Assembly (NCBI RefSeq): GCF_019966515.1
Contig: NZ_JAIMIB010000003.1
Location: 186,001-250,000, forward strand
Reading direction: 5' to 3'
Length of the DNA: 64,000 nucleotides
Origin: Roseovarius aestuarii
Lineage (GTDB): Bacteria; Pseudomonadota; Alphaproteobacteria; Rhodobacterales; Rhodobacteraceae
Within the stretch, counting starts at the first letter, position 1. Every line of letters begins with the position of its first letter. Made by a program: the position numbers and the translations under genes. Of the stretch, positions 51,665-59,067 are shown in pieces. The notes under the pieces were generated by a model that was given only the letters and a program-made list of their open reading frames with translations, had not been told where the DNA came from and did not search any database.

Positions 51665-51706
51665 AAATGTAAGCGCTTGCATTGCGTGATGCAAGCGCTT
51701 ACATTT
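51665..51706. promoter_or_regulatory. Paired LacI-type operators forming a 42-bp palindrome
   Basis: Two 18-base arms (51665-51682 and 51689-51706) are perfect reverse complements around a 6-base spacer. Each arm contains its own LacI-type operator: TGTAAGCGCTTGCA at 51668-51681 and TGCAAGCGCTTACA at 51690-51703. Their centres are 22 bases apart, about two helical turns, so two repressor dimers would sit on one face of the DNA. It lies between hpsN and the divergent lacI-family gene. Confidence 0.85.
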
Positions 51707-51788
51707 TGGTGCGACACCAATATGAAGGAAGGCCTATAAGCTCCTCAGAGATAGATGGTTCTTGTTGCAGCGAAATCAGGTTCAGGAC

Positions 51789-52826
51789 ATGCACGGAAAA
51801 ACCAGCCGGACACAGGGGAACATTCCGACACTTGCCGACGTTGCCAAGCACGCAAGAGTGTCAACTGCAACGGTGTCGCGCTGCCTGAATACGCCCGACC
51901 GGGTGGTCGAGGAGACACGCAAGCGCGTGATGGCAGCCGTGAACGAGCTGGGATATTCGCCGAATTTCAGCGCCCGCGCACTGGCGGCCAGGCGCACCAA
52001 TACGATCGGAGCCATTATCCCGACGATGGAAAACGCGATATTTGCCCGCGGTCTTCAGGCGTTTCAGGAGGAATTACGGCAGTCTGGGTTGACGCTTCTG
52101 GTGGCCAGCTCGTCTTACCGTCCTGACCTTGAGGAAGAGCAGATCCGCACCCTTGTCGCGCGTGGTGCCGATGCCCTGCTGCTGATCGGGCATCATCGTG
52201 ATCCGCGCATCTATGACTTTTTGGACAAGCGCGGCGTGCCGGTTCTGATCGCGTGGGCATATGACGAAAAGGCTACAAAACCCTCAATCGGATTCGACAA
52301 CCGCGCGGCTATGGCAAAGATCGCTCAGGTCGCCATCGCCATGGGGCATAGTGAGATCGGGGCTATCTCTGCGGAGCGAGCCGACAATGATCGCGCCCGC
52401 GACAGGGTTGCCGGAATTCGTGATGCCATGGCGGCGAATGGCCTCGTGCCCGATGAACTCGCCTTGATCGAAACGCCATATTCCATCGAAAACGGAAGAC
52501 GGGTCTTCCGCCAATTGATGGCTTTGTCCCCAAGACCCACAGTCGTGATCTGCGGTAATGACGTGCTTGCCGTGGGTGCTTTGCAGATGGCGGATGAAAT
52601 AGGGCTGCGCGTGACTCAGGACGTGTCGATAACCGGTTTTGACGATATCGAGCTTGCAAGCGTCGCGCATCCACCGCTGACCACGGTTCATGTCCCGCAT
52701 CGCGACATGGGACGGGATGCAGCGCGGCTGCTGATCAACATGCTGGGTGGGCAGTCGCAGACCGCAAGCGTCGAGCTTGCAACCGACATCCGGATGCGCG
52801 GAACACTCGGTCCGCCGCCCGCATGA
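51789..52826 (+). CDS. LacI-family transcriptional regulator of the DHPS operon
   Basis: A 345-residue repressor. The N-terminal HTH is PTLADVAKHARVSTATVSRCLN (near residues 14-35) with a hinge helix SARALAARRTNTIG, followed by a periplasmic-binding-like effector domain (IGAIIPTMENAIFARGLQAF, VVICGNDVLAVGALQMAD, SITGFDDIELASVAHPPLTTV). ATG 51789 is chosen over a TTG at 51762; the TTG start would add nine atypical residues. Divergent from hpsN and next to paired LacI operators, it likely responds to DHPS or sulfolactate. Confidence 0.9.
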   Translation: MHGKTSRTQGNIPTLADVAKHARVSTATVSRCLNTPDRVVEETRKRVMAAVNELGYSPNFSARALAARRTNTIGAIIPTMENAIFARGLQAFQEELRQSGLTLLVASSSYRPDLEEEQIRTLVARGADALLLIGHHRDPRIYDFLDKRGVPVLIAWAYDEKATKPSIGFDNRAAMAKIAQVAIAMGHSEIGAISAERADNDRARDRVAGIRDAMAANGLVPDELALIETPYSIENGRRVFRQLMALSPRPTVVICGNDVLAVGALQMADEIGLRVTQDVSITGFDDIELASVAHPPLTTVHVPHRDMGRDAARLLINMLGGQSQTASVELATDIRMRGTLGPPPA

Positions 52827-52849
52827 TAGGGGTTAAGACAGGCGGTGCC

Positions 52850-53590
52850 TCACACCCCGGCCTTTTCAGCAGACGCAACCAGCATCGGAGCCAGACGCTG
52901 TGCCCAAGCCTCTTGCGTCGCGGGCGTGTCGATCAGATCATTGCGCAGTTCCAGCAGGATGTTGGGCCGTTCATGGGCGATCGCGTGCCGGGCGATGGCA
53001 TCACCTGCCAGATGGCCGCTATAGGGCTCATTGTCGCCCACGCAAAGGTCTTCTTCGTCCTTTAGCTGGGCTAACAGGGGCCGCGCCAGCCGATCATCGA
53101 CCGCGTATAGCAGGCCCACATGCCAGGGTCGCGGTGGCCGCCCGACGAATTGCCGGGTAAAACTGTGCACAGAGCAGATGATGGTATCGGTTCGTTGCGC
53201 CGCGAGTTGCGTGAGCGCCGTGTGATAGGGCCGGTAGAGCCGGTTCAATCGCCGCTCCAGCTCCTCTTGGTCGGCATGTCGATTGCCGGGAATGATCGTG
53301 CCATCATAAAGCTTCATCAACAGCGTCGGATCGTCCTCTCCCCGATTGGGATCAATCACCAGCCGTGAGAAATTCGAACGGATAACCGGAGCATTCAGGC
53401 AGTGCCCCAATGCCCGTGCAACCCCAGCCGCGCCCACATCATAGGCGATGTGGCGGTTCATATCCTCTGGCGCCAGACCCAGATCGCCGCCGCTGACAAA
53501 AGCGGGCACGGTATTGGCCGCGTGATCACATGTGACCAGCCAGCGAGATGGGCGATCGGCCCCCTCGATCATGTAGGGTTGATATGTCAT
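52850..53590 (-). CDS. N-formylglutamate amidohydrolase-family protein
   Basis: A 246-residue protein of the FGase family: WLVTCDHAANTVP (metal ligands), DLGLAPEDMNRHIAYDVGAAGVARALG, NFSRLVIDPNRGEDDP and VHSFTRQFVGRPRPWHVGLLY-like strands, later NILLELRNDLI. No hut genes are nearby, so it may not act in histidine degradation. ATG 53590 begins the conserved part and follows GAAGGAAAG at a longish spacing; an ATG at 53614 is in frame. Confidence 0.83.
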   Translation of the reverse strand: MTYQPYMIEGADRPSRWLVTCDHAANTVPAFVSGGDLGLAPEDMNRHIAYDVGAAGVARALGHCLNAPVIRSNFSRLVIDPNRGEDDPTLLMKLYDGTIIPGNRHADQEELERRLNRLYRPYHTALTQLAAQRTDTIICSVHSFTRQFVGRPPRPWHVGLLYAVDDRLARPLLAQLKDEEDLCVGDNEPYSGHLAGDAIARHAIAHERPNILLELRNDLIDTPATQEAWAQRLAPMLVASAEKAGV

Positions 53591-53781
53591 CGAGTTGTTA
53601 CTTTCCTTCGCCATCCCTCTAGGGCAGTTGCCCCGGAATGTGAATTGGGTAATAAGGATTGCAAGAACTGTTAGCGATAACGTCCAAATGCGATAATCAC
53701 CACCGCATACCCGACAGAACCGTTGACAGACAGGCAGCACGGCCCGACGCTCGGGCCCATGACAATAGCAGGACCACCCGC

Positions 53782-55233
53782 ATGAGACGCCATCGCAACG
53801 TCAAGATCGTGGCCACCCTTGGCCCCGCATCCGAGGATTACGACACCATCCGCGCGCTGCACGAGGCCGGTGCTGACGTGTTCCGCCTGAACATGAGCCA
53901 TAGCGATGGCGCGCATGAAGGCATCGTCGACAAGCACCGGATCATCCGGCAAGTGGAAAAGGACCTGAACAGTCCGATTGCCATCCTGGCTGATCTGCAG
54001 GGGCCAAAGCTGCGGGTTGGTGTCTTTGCTAATGAGGAAGAAGAGCTGCAGAATGGTGCCGCCTTCCGTCTGGATCTGGATGAGGCCGAGGGCGACGTAA
54101 CCCGTGTCTGCCTGCCGCACCCTGAGATTTTTGCGGCCCTTGAGCCCGGCTCCAGCCTTTTGGTCAATGACGGTAAGATCCGATTGAAAGTGACCGAGTG
54201 CGGCAAGGATTTCGCTGATTGCGTGGTGGTGGCGGGCGGCACGATCTCGAACCGTAAGGGTGTGAATGTCCCTGATGTGATGCTGCCGCTGGCGGCGCTG
54301 AGCGAGAAAGACCGGGCCGATCTTGAATTTGTCTGCGAGCTTGGTGTGGACTGGCTGGCGCTCAGCTTTGTGCAGCGACCCGAGGATGTGAACGAGGCGC
54401 GCGAGCTGTGCAATGGTCGCGCCGCGATTCTGTCCAAGATCGAAAAGCCCTCGGCGGTGGAGCGGTTCAACGGCATTCTGGCGGCGTCCGACGGGATCAT
54501 GGTTGCGCGCGGCGATCTGGGGGTCGAACTGCCAGTTCAAAACGTGCCACCGATTCAGAAACGCCTGGTGCGCACCTGCCGGGCGGCAGCAAAACCGGTT
54601 ATTGTAGCGACGCAGATGCTGGAATCGATGATCGACAGCCCGATGCCCACCCGCGCCGAAGTCAGTGATGTGGCGACCGCCATCTACGAGGGCGCAGATG
54701 CGATCATGCTCTCGGCGGAATCGGCGGCGGGCAGCTATCCGATCGAGGCGGTGACGACGATGGATAACGTTGCCCGCGAGGTTGAGGACGATCCAACCTA
54801 TACCCAGATCATCGAAGCCTCGCGCAAGGCCTCGCGGACCTCGGTCGCCGACGGTATCGTCGCGGCGGCCCGCGAAATTGCCGAAACCACAGATATCAAG
54901 GCGATCTGTTGTTTCACCCAATCCGGTACGACCGCGCTCCTGACCGCCCGCGAACGGCCCCGCGTTCCAATTCTCGCACTCAGCAGTGAGATGGATACTG
55001 CCCGCAGGCTTGGTCTCAGCTGGGGGGTGAACTGCGTCATGACCGAACGGCTGGATCGTTTCAAGATGGCGGTGCTCAACGCCGCACGGGCCGCCCGTAC
55101 ACAAGGCTATGCCAGCGCGCTTGATCAGATCGTGGTTACGGCGGGCGTGCCCTTCAACGTGCCGGGCACAACCAACATCCTTCGTGTCGCCCCCTGTCAG
55201 GAAAGTTTGATTTATTCGACAGATCGTGGATAA
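53782..55233 (+). CDS. pyk: Pyruvate kinase
   Basis: A 483-residue glycolytic enzyme of usual length: RNVKIVATLGPASEDYDTIRALHEAGADVFRLNMSH start, ILADLQGPKLRVG, DWLALSFVQRPEDV, the signature ILSKIEKPSAVERFNGIL (catalytic lysine), MVARGDLGVELPV, ATQMLESMIDSPMPTRAEVSDVA, and a C-terminal allosteric domain (FTQSGTTALLTARERP). ATG 53782 has CAGGA eight bases upstream; the frame is open 41 codons further up without family similarity. Confidence 0.97.
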   Translation: MRRHRNVKIVATLGPASEDYDTIRALHEAGADVFRLNMSHSDGAHEGIVDKHRIIRQVEKDLNSPIAILADLQGPKLRVGVFANEEEELQNGAAFRLDLDEAEGDVTRVCLPHPEIFAALEPGSSLLVNDGKIRLKVTECGKDFADCVVVAGGTISNRKGVNVPDVMLPLAALSEKDRADLEFVCELGVDWLALSFVQRPEDVNEARELCNGRAAILSKIEKPSAVERFNGILAASDGIMVARGDLGVELPVQNVPPIQKRLVRTCRAAAKPVIVATQMLESMIDSPMPTRAEVSDVATAIYEGADAIMLSAESAAGSYPIEAVTTMDNVAREVEDDPTYTQIIEASRKASRTSVADGIVAAAREIAETTDIKAICCFTQSGTTALLTARERPRVPILALSSEMDTARRLGLSWGVNCVMTERLDRFKMAVLNAARAARTQGYASALDQIVVTAGVPFNVPGTTNILRVAPCQESLIYSTDRG

Positions 55234-55273
55234 TTCGCGCGCTGGGTAACCAAGTTCGTGTGGAGAGTGCATT

Positions 55274-55498
55274 ATGGATCCGGATCTGGCCCTAATTCTT
55301 GGGCTTCTGCTGGGCACTTTTTCAGTGCCTTCAATCCTGTCGGCCTTTGCTGACGGTCGTGCACCGCGGGTGGCCGCCTTCACGATTATCGCCTCGGGGT
55401 CGCTGATCGTTTGGGCAATCAGTCAGAAACCGGGAGGATATGCGATCATGGACCTCCCGGATGTACTCGTCCGTGTTCTGGCGCGGTTTATTTCCTGA
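55274..55498 (+). CDS. Small membrane protein downstream of pyk
   Basis: A 74-residue hypothetical protein with two predicted membrane helices (residues 5-25 and 34-52, the latter AAFTIIASGSLIVWAI) and a short amphipathic C-terminus. GGAGAG precedes the ATG. It follows pyk by 40 bases and may share its transcript. No function known. Confidence 0.65.
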   Translation: MDPDLALILGLLLGTFSVPSILSAFADGRAPRVAAFTIIASGSLIVWAISQKPGGYAIMDLPDVLVRVLARFIS

Positions 55499-55648
55499 TC
55501 AGGGTTTGCAGCGCGCTCGGTGGAGGCGCCACAAACTCAATGTTCTTCACGCCACCGGATCATTTTTTCCGTACATGGCTGGTTAATCATCGTTAGTTCA
55601 AACGGTTGTGCAGATAAGAATTGGTCCAGCCCTTTCAGATCGCTGAAA

Positions 55649-56068
55649 TCAAAGGCCAGCGTCGTTCCCTGGTATGATTTTCTGCACTGTCCCGATGAGC
55701 GTTTCCAGACCGACGGAGTGATGCTCGATGCCGTCTTCGGTCTTGTATATGTCGGTGCAAAAGGTTTTGCCGATATCGGGGATATTGATGCAATAGCTTG
55801 CGCTGTCCGAGACCTCCCATGTTCCAGCAAGAGCATGCGGCACAAGTGCCGCGGCGAAGGTACCGTCCTTACCGTAGAAAAACGGCGTCACACCGCCATC
55901 GCCGAATGGCTTGCCCGGAACAACATCGACATAGACGGTATTGCCGGAAAGGTAACCCGTCACATGATCACCTTGCAGTTTTTGGGGTGCGTCGGCGGCC
56001 ACGACCGGGCTGGACAAAACCATTGCAACGGCGATTATCAACCCGCTTCGCAATTTATTCTTCTGCAT
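55649..56068 (-). CDS. Secreted hypothetical protein
   Basis: A 139-residue protein with a clear Sec signal peptide (LRSGLIIAVAMVLSSPVVAAD, cleavage near residue 25). The mature part starts with LQGDHVTGYLSGNTVYVDVVPGKPFGDGGVTPFFYGKDGTF and contains two cysteines (SYCINIP and KTFCTDIY) that may pair. No recognised domain. It diverges from a LysR gene across a short AT-rich region with a dyad, so it may be that regulator's target. Confidence 0.6.
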   Translation of the reverse strand: MQKNKLRSGLIIAVAMVLSSPVVAADAPQKLQGDHVTGYLSGNTVYVDVVPGKPFGDGGVTPFFYGKDGTFAAALVPHALAGTWEVSDSASYCINIPDIGKTFCTDIYKTEDGIEHHSVGLETLIGTVQKIIPGNDAGL

Positions 56069-56140
56069 TTCGAATACTCCTGAGTTGCAAATCAGTCTGG
56101 CAGTATTGCGCCTGACGCCTTTTCATCAGCCAAAATACCC

Positions 56141-56165
56141 ATAATATCAATTTGACAAATATTAT
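56141..56165. promoter_or_regulatory. Candidate LysR box (7-11-7 inverted repeat)
   Basis: ATAATAT at 56141-56147 and ATATTAT at 56159-56165 are perfect reverse complements with an 11-base spacer, the geometry of LysR recognition sites. It lies 21 bases before the chosen lysR start, in the divergent region with the secreted protein gene. Confidence 0.5.
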
Positions 56166-56186
56166 GATATGCATAACAGGTTACTT

Positions 56187-57101
56187 ATGTTTGATCGCCG
56201 GAACATGGTCGCCTTCACCACCCTGATGCAAGAACTCAGCGTCACCAAGGCAGCCGATAAACTCAACATCTCGCAGCCCGCCATGAGCGCCACGTTGCGT
56301 AAGTTGCGCGCAACATTGGGCGACCCCTTGTTTGTCAAAGTCGGGCGATCACTTTGTCCTACGGACAGGGCAATCGAGATTCAGAAGATCGTGAAAGAAA
56401 TTTCAGGGCTGCTCGACGGCATTGATCGGGACAGGGTCTCGTTTGACCCCAGGGTCGATCCGCTCTCGTTGCGCCTGCAGGCATCGGATCACACGCACTC
56501 CCTGATCTTGTCGAATGTCATGGCCGCGTTGTTGGTCGAAGCGCCGCTGGCAGATTTGACGATCCGCCCTTTGGCCTATGAGTATCTGGAGCGCGATCTG
56601 GAAGAAGATGTGTTAGATTTTGCAATTCTTCCGGACTTTCTTGCGCCGTCGAACATGCAAATGCGCAAGATATTCGAAGAAAGCTTTGTCTGTATCATGC
56701 GTAAAGATCACCCGGCGGCTTCTGCCAACCTGACGGTCGAGGCGCTTTCCAAGTGTCAGCACATACGGGTTGCGCCGGTTCTGGTGCAAGGGCAGAACCG
56801 GCTGGATCAATCATTTAAAAAGGCGAATCTGGTTCGTGATGTCAAACTGACGGTTGCGAATTATGCTGCCGTACCCGATGTAGTCGCGTCCACGGACCTG
56901 CTCTCTTTTTTTCCCAGCAGTCTGGCGAGGTTCCTGGACGCGCGGTTCACTATAAGATCTTCGCCAGTGCATCTGGCGCCCCATACCATGTCGTTGGTCT
57001 GGCATCCGAGGAAACAAACATCGGCTTCGCATAAATGGGCGCGAAATTTCCTGATACGGGCGGCATCCAGGTTCATCGCCAATGAAAAGCAGGGTGTTTA
57101 A
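56187..57101 (+). CDS. LysR-family transcriptional regulator (NodD/LinR-like)
   Basis: A 304-residue regulator. The HTH (LSVTKAADKLNISQPAMSATLRKLRATLGDPLFVKVGR, about residues 17-55) starts a typical LysR N-terminus, followed by an effector domain with LRLQASDHTHSLILSNVMAALLVEAPLADLTI. The MFDRRNMVAFTTLM opening is typical of the NodD-like branch. ATG 56187 follows AACAGG by six bases and is preferred to ATG 56169, which has no ribosome site and would overlap the dyad. Ligand unknown. Confidence 0.87.
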   Translation: MFDRRNMVAFTTLMQELSVTKAADKLNISQPAMSATLRKLRATLGDPLFVKVGRSLCPTDRAIEIQKIVKEISGLLDGIDRDRVSFDPRVDPLSLRLQASDHTHSLILSNVMAALLVEAPLADLTIRPLAYEYLERDLEEDVLDFAILPDFLAPSNMQMRKIFEESFVCIMRKDHPAASANLTVEALSKCQHIRVAPVLVQGQNRLDQSFKKANLVRDVKLTVANYAAVPDVVASTDLLSFFPSSLARFLDARFTIRSSPVHLAPHTMSLVWHPRKQTSASHKWARNFLIRAASRFIANEKQGV

Positions 57102-57229
57102 GGTCGCGTTGATCGAATCCTTCTTGCGTAAATCAGGGATGCGGCGTATACGGCGCCTCTCACGCGCGCGTCCGGCCAAGTGGCATGCCGAGTCGCGCGT
57201 TCGACCGACTGACCAAAGAGGAGCCGGAA

Positions 57230-57430
57230 ATGCCCAAGATGAAGACCAAGTCGAGCTGCAAGAAGCGGTTCAAGGTGACGGCCAGTGGTCGCGTTGTGGC
57301 CGCCCAAGCCGGTAAGCGCCACGGCATGATCAAACGCACCAACAAGTTTCTCCGCAACGCGCGTGGCACGACCACGCTGTCAAAGGCTGATGAAGGTATC
57401 ATCAAGCCAATGATGCCCTATAGCCGCTAA
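57230..57430 (+). CDS. rpmI: 50S ribosomal protein L35
   Basis: A 66-residue protein of usual length: [38 protein letters not shown] and the MMPYSR ending. GAGGAG lies six bases before ATG 57230, which overrides an in-frame start at 57185. Co-transcribed with rplT 14 bases downstream. infC, the usual upstream neighbour in many bacteria, is not present. Confidence 0.97.
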   Translation: MPKMKTKSSCKKRFKVTASGRVVAAQAGKRHGMIKRTNKFLRNARGTTTLSKADEGIIKPMMPYSR

Positions 57431-57444
57431 GGAGGATCTGACAG

Positions 57445-57810
57445 ATGTCACGCGTTAAAGGTGGGACCGTTACCCACGCCCGTCACAAGAAAGTCGTCAA
57501 GGCCGCCAAAGGCTATTACGGACGTCGCAAGAATACCTTCAAGGTGGCCGCACAGGCCGTCGACAAGGCCAACCAATACGCCACCCGCGACCGCAAGAAC
57601 CGCAAGCGCAACTTCCGTGCCCTGTGGATCCAGCGGATCAACGCCGCTGTGCGCAGCCATGACGAAGCACTGACCTATTCGCGCTTCATCAACGGCCTGA
57701 CATTGGCGGGCGTGGAAGTGGATCGCAAAGTGCTGGCTGATCTGGCCGTGCACGAACCTGCTGCTTTCGGCGCGATCGTCGATCAAGCCAAGGCTGCGCT
57801 GGCAGCATAA
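57445..57810 (+). CDS. rplT: 50S ribosomal protein L20
   Basis: A 121-residue protein: [54 protein letters not shown] and SRFINGL, all hallmark L20 sequence. TAAGGAGG provides the ribosome site. Binds 23S rRNA early in large-subunit assembly. In many alphaproteobacteria pheS follows rplT; here it is 20 kb away on the other strand. Confidence 0.98.
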   Translation: MSRVKGGTVTHARHKKVVKAAKGYYGRRKNTFKVAAQAVDKANQYATRDRKNRKRNFRALWIQRINAAVRSHDEALTYSRFINGLTLAGVEVDRKVLADLAVHEPAAFGAIVDQAKAALAA

Positions 57811-57837
57811 GCCAGTCGCCCGAGGGACAGAAAACAG

Positions 57838-57870
57838 CGCCGCCTGTCAACCGACTGGCGGCGTTTTCTT
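57838..57870. terminator. Bidirectional rho-independent terminator after rplT
   Basis: Seven-base perfect arms (CGCCGCC at 57838-57844 and GGCGGCG at 57857-57863) with a 12-base loop, followed by TTTTCTT on the plus strand. Read from the other side the tail is TGTTTTCT, so it can also stop the convergent ureohydrolase gene. Confidence 0.85.
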
Positions 57871-57908
57871 ATTCAGCTAGGTCCAACACGGACAAGCGGG
57901 GCAGCACC

Positions 57909-58874
57909 TTAACTCGCGTTCCCGGCTTCGTGCAGGACCCGCCCAATGATGTTCATGAGCAATTGCGCCGCCAGGGTCGAGGTTGAGCCGGTCTGGTCAT
58001 AATCCGGCGCCACTTCCACCAGATCAATGCCGACGATCTGACCGCGTTTTGCCAGCCCCGCCAGCAGCTCAAGCACCTCGTAATAGAGGAAGCCACCGTG
58101 GCTCGGTGTGCCCGTGCCCGGCGCGATAGATGGGTCGAACGCGTCGATGTCGACGGTCACATAGTAGCGCACGCCTTCTGGAATGCGGTTCAACATCGCC
58201 TCGACACCCATCTTGCGCACCTGTCTGACCGACTGGATATCCGAGCCCATAGCGCGGGCGTCGACATAGCCATCCTTTGCGGTGGACGACACGTTGCGGA
58301 TGCCAATCTGGCTCAGGCCGGTTACACAGGGTTTTTCCGCCGCGCGCCGCATCGGATTGCCGTGACCATAGCGCACGCCGTGACGTTCATCGACGAAATC
58401 GAGATGTGCGTCGATCTGGACAACGTGGATGGGTTCCTGATCATCAAAGGCGTTGATGCAGGGGATGTTGATCGAATGATCGCCGCCCAGAACCACCGGT
58501 AGCGCCCCTGCGGCCAGTATCTTACGCACGCCGTATTCGATATTTGCGTGGCTCGTCATCGTGTCAGTATGGACGATATCGGCATCGCCAATATCAACGA
58601 TGGTAACCTTGGCCGGGTCAAGATAAGTGACATCGTCCTCATGATCATAGGCACCGGCATGGCCGAAGGAAAACAGGGTAGAGGCCTCGCGGATTGCCCG
58701 TGGCCCCATCCGCGCGCCCGAGCGCCACTGGCAGCCAAAATCGAAAGGTGCGCCCATCACGGCGACATCGGCCTCGATCGTGTCCCAGTTTTCGACATAG
58801 GGGTATTTGCCAAAGGTGCAGATACCCACAAAGGGCAGGTTCAGGCGACCCGAGTCGTAACCGTGTTTCGACAT
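57909..58874 (-). CDS. speB: Agmatinase-family ureohydrolase
   Basis: A 321-residue binuclear manganese enzyme. Ligand motifs are GGDHSI (near residue 145), DAHLDFVDE (near 168) and the ureohydrolase signature DIDAFDPSIAPGTGTPSHGG (near 248). The N-terminal GAPFDFGCQWRSGARMGPRAIREAS is also typical. It would release urea from agmatine, guanidinobutyrate or a related guanidino compound; the family does not distinguish these by eye. AAGGAAAAG precedes ATG 58874. No polyamine genes are adjacent. Confidence 0.82.
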   Translation of the reverse strand: MSKHGYDSGRLNLPFVGICTFGKYPYVENWDTIEADVAVMGAPFDFGCQWRSGARMGPRAIREASTLFSFGHAGAYDHEDDVTYLDPAKVTIVDIGDADIVHTDTMTSHANIEYGVRKILAAGALPVVLGGDHSINIPCINAFDDQEPIHVVQIDAHLDFVDERHGVRYGHGNPMRRAAEKPCVTGLSQIGIRNVSSTAKDGYVDARAMGSDIQSVRQVRKMGVEAMLNRIPEGVRYYVTVDIDAFDPSIAPGTGTPSHGGFLYYEVLELLAGLAKRGQIVGIDLVEVAPDYDQTGSTSTLAAQLLMNIIGRVLHEAGNAS

Positions 58875-59067
58875 GTTCTTTTCCTTACAGTCAGGTTTCC
58901 GCAGAGGTGTCATTTTCCGACTTTACTATCCGGTGCGGCATGCAGGCTGCGCGCGATAATAGTGTCGGCATGGTCGGTTATTTTGTCCTTCATGGCAAAC
59001 CAGATGTTGCCGCGATCCACGGTCGTATCGGGAAACGCGCAAAACACCCGCGCCTTTTCAAACGTCC

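Noticed and set aside
55537..55845. Alternative minus-strand frame overlapping the end of the secreted protein gene
   Set aside because: Considered as a frameshifted C-terminus, but the 139-residue frame ends cleanly and the other frame shows no domain continuing from it.
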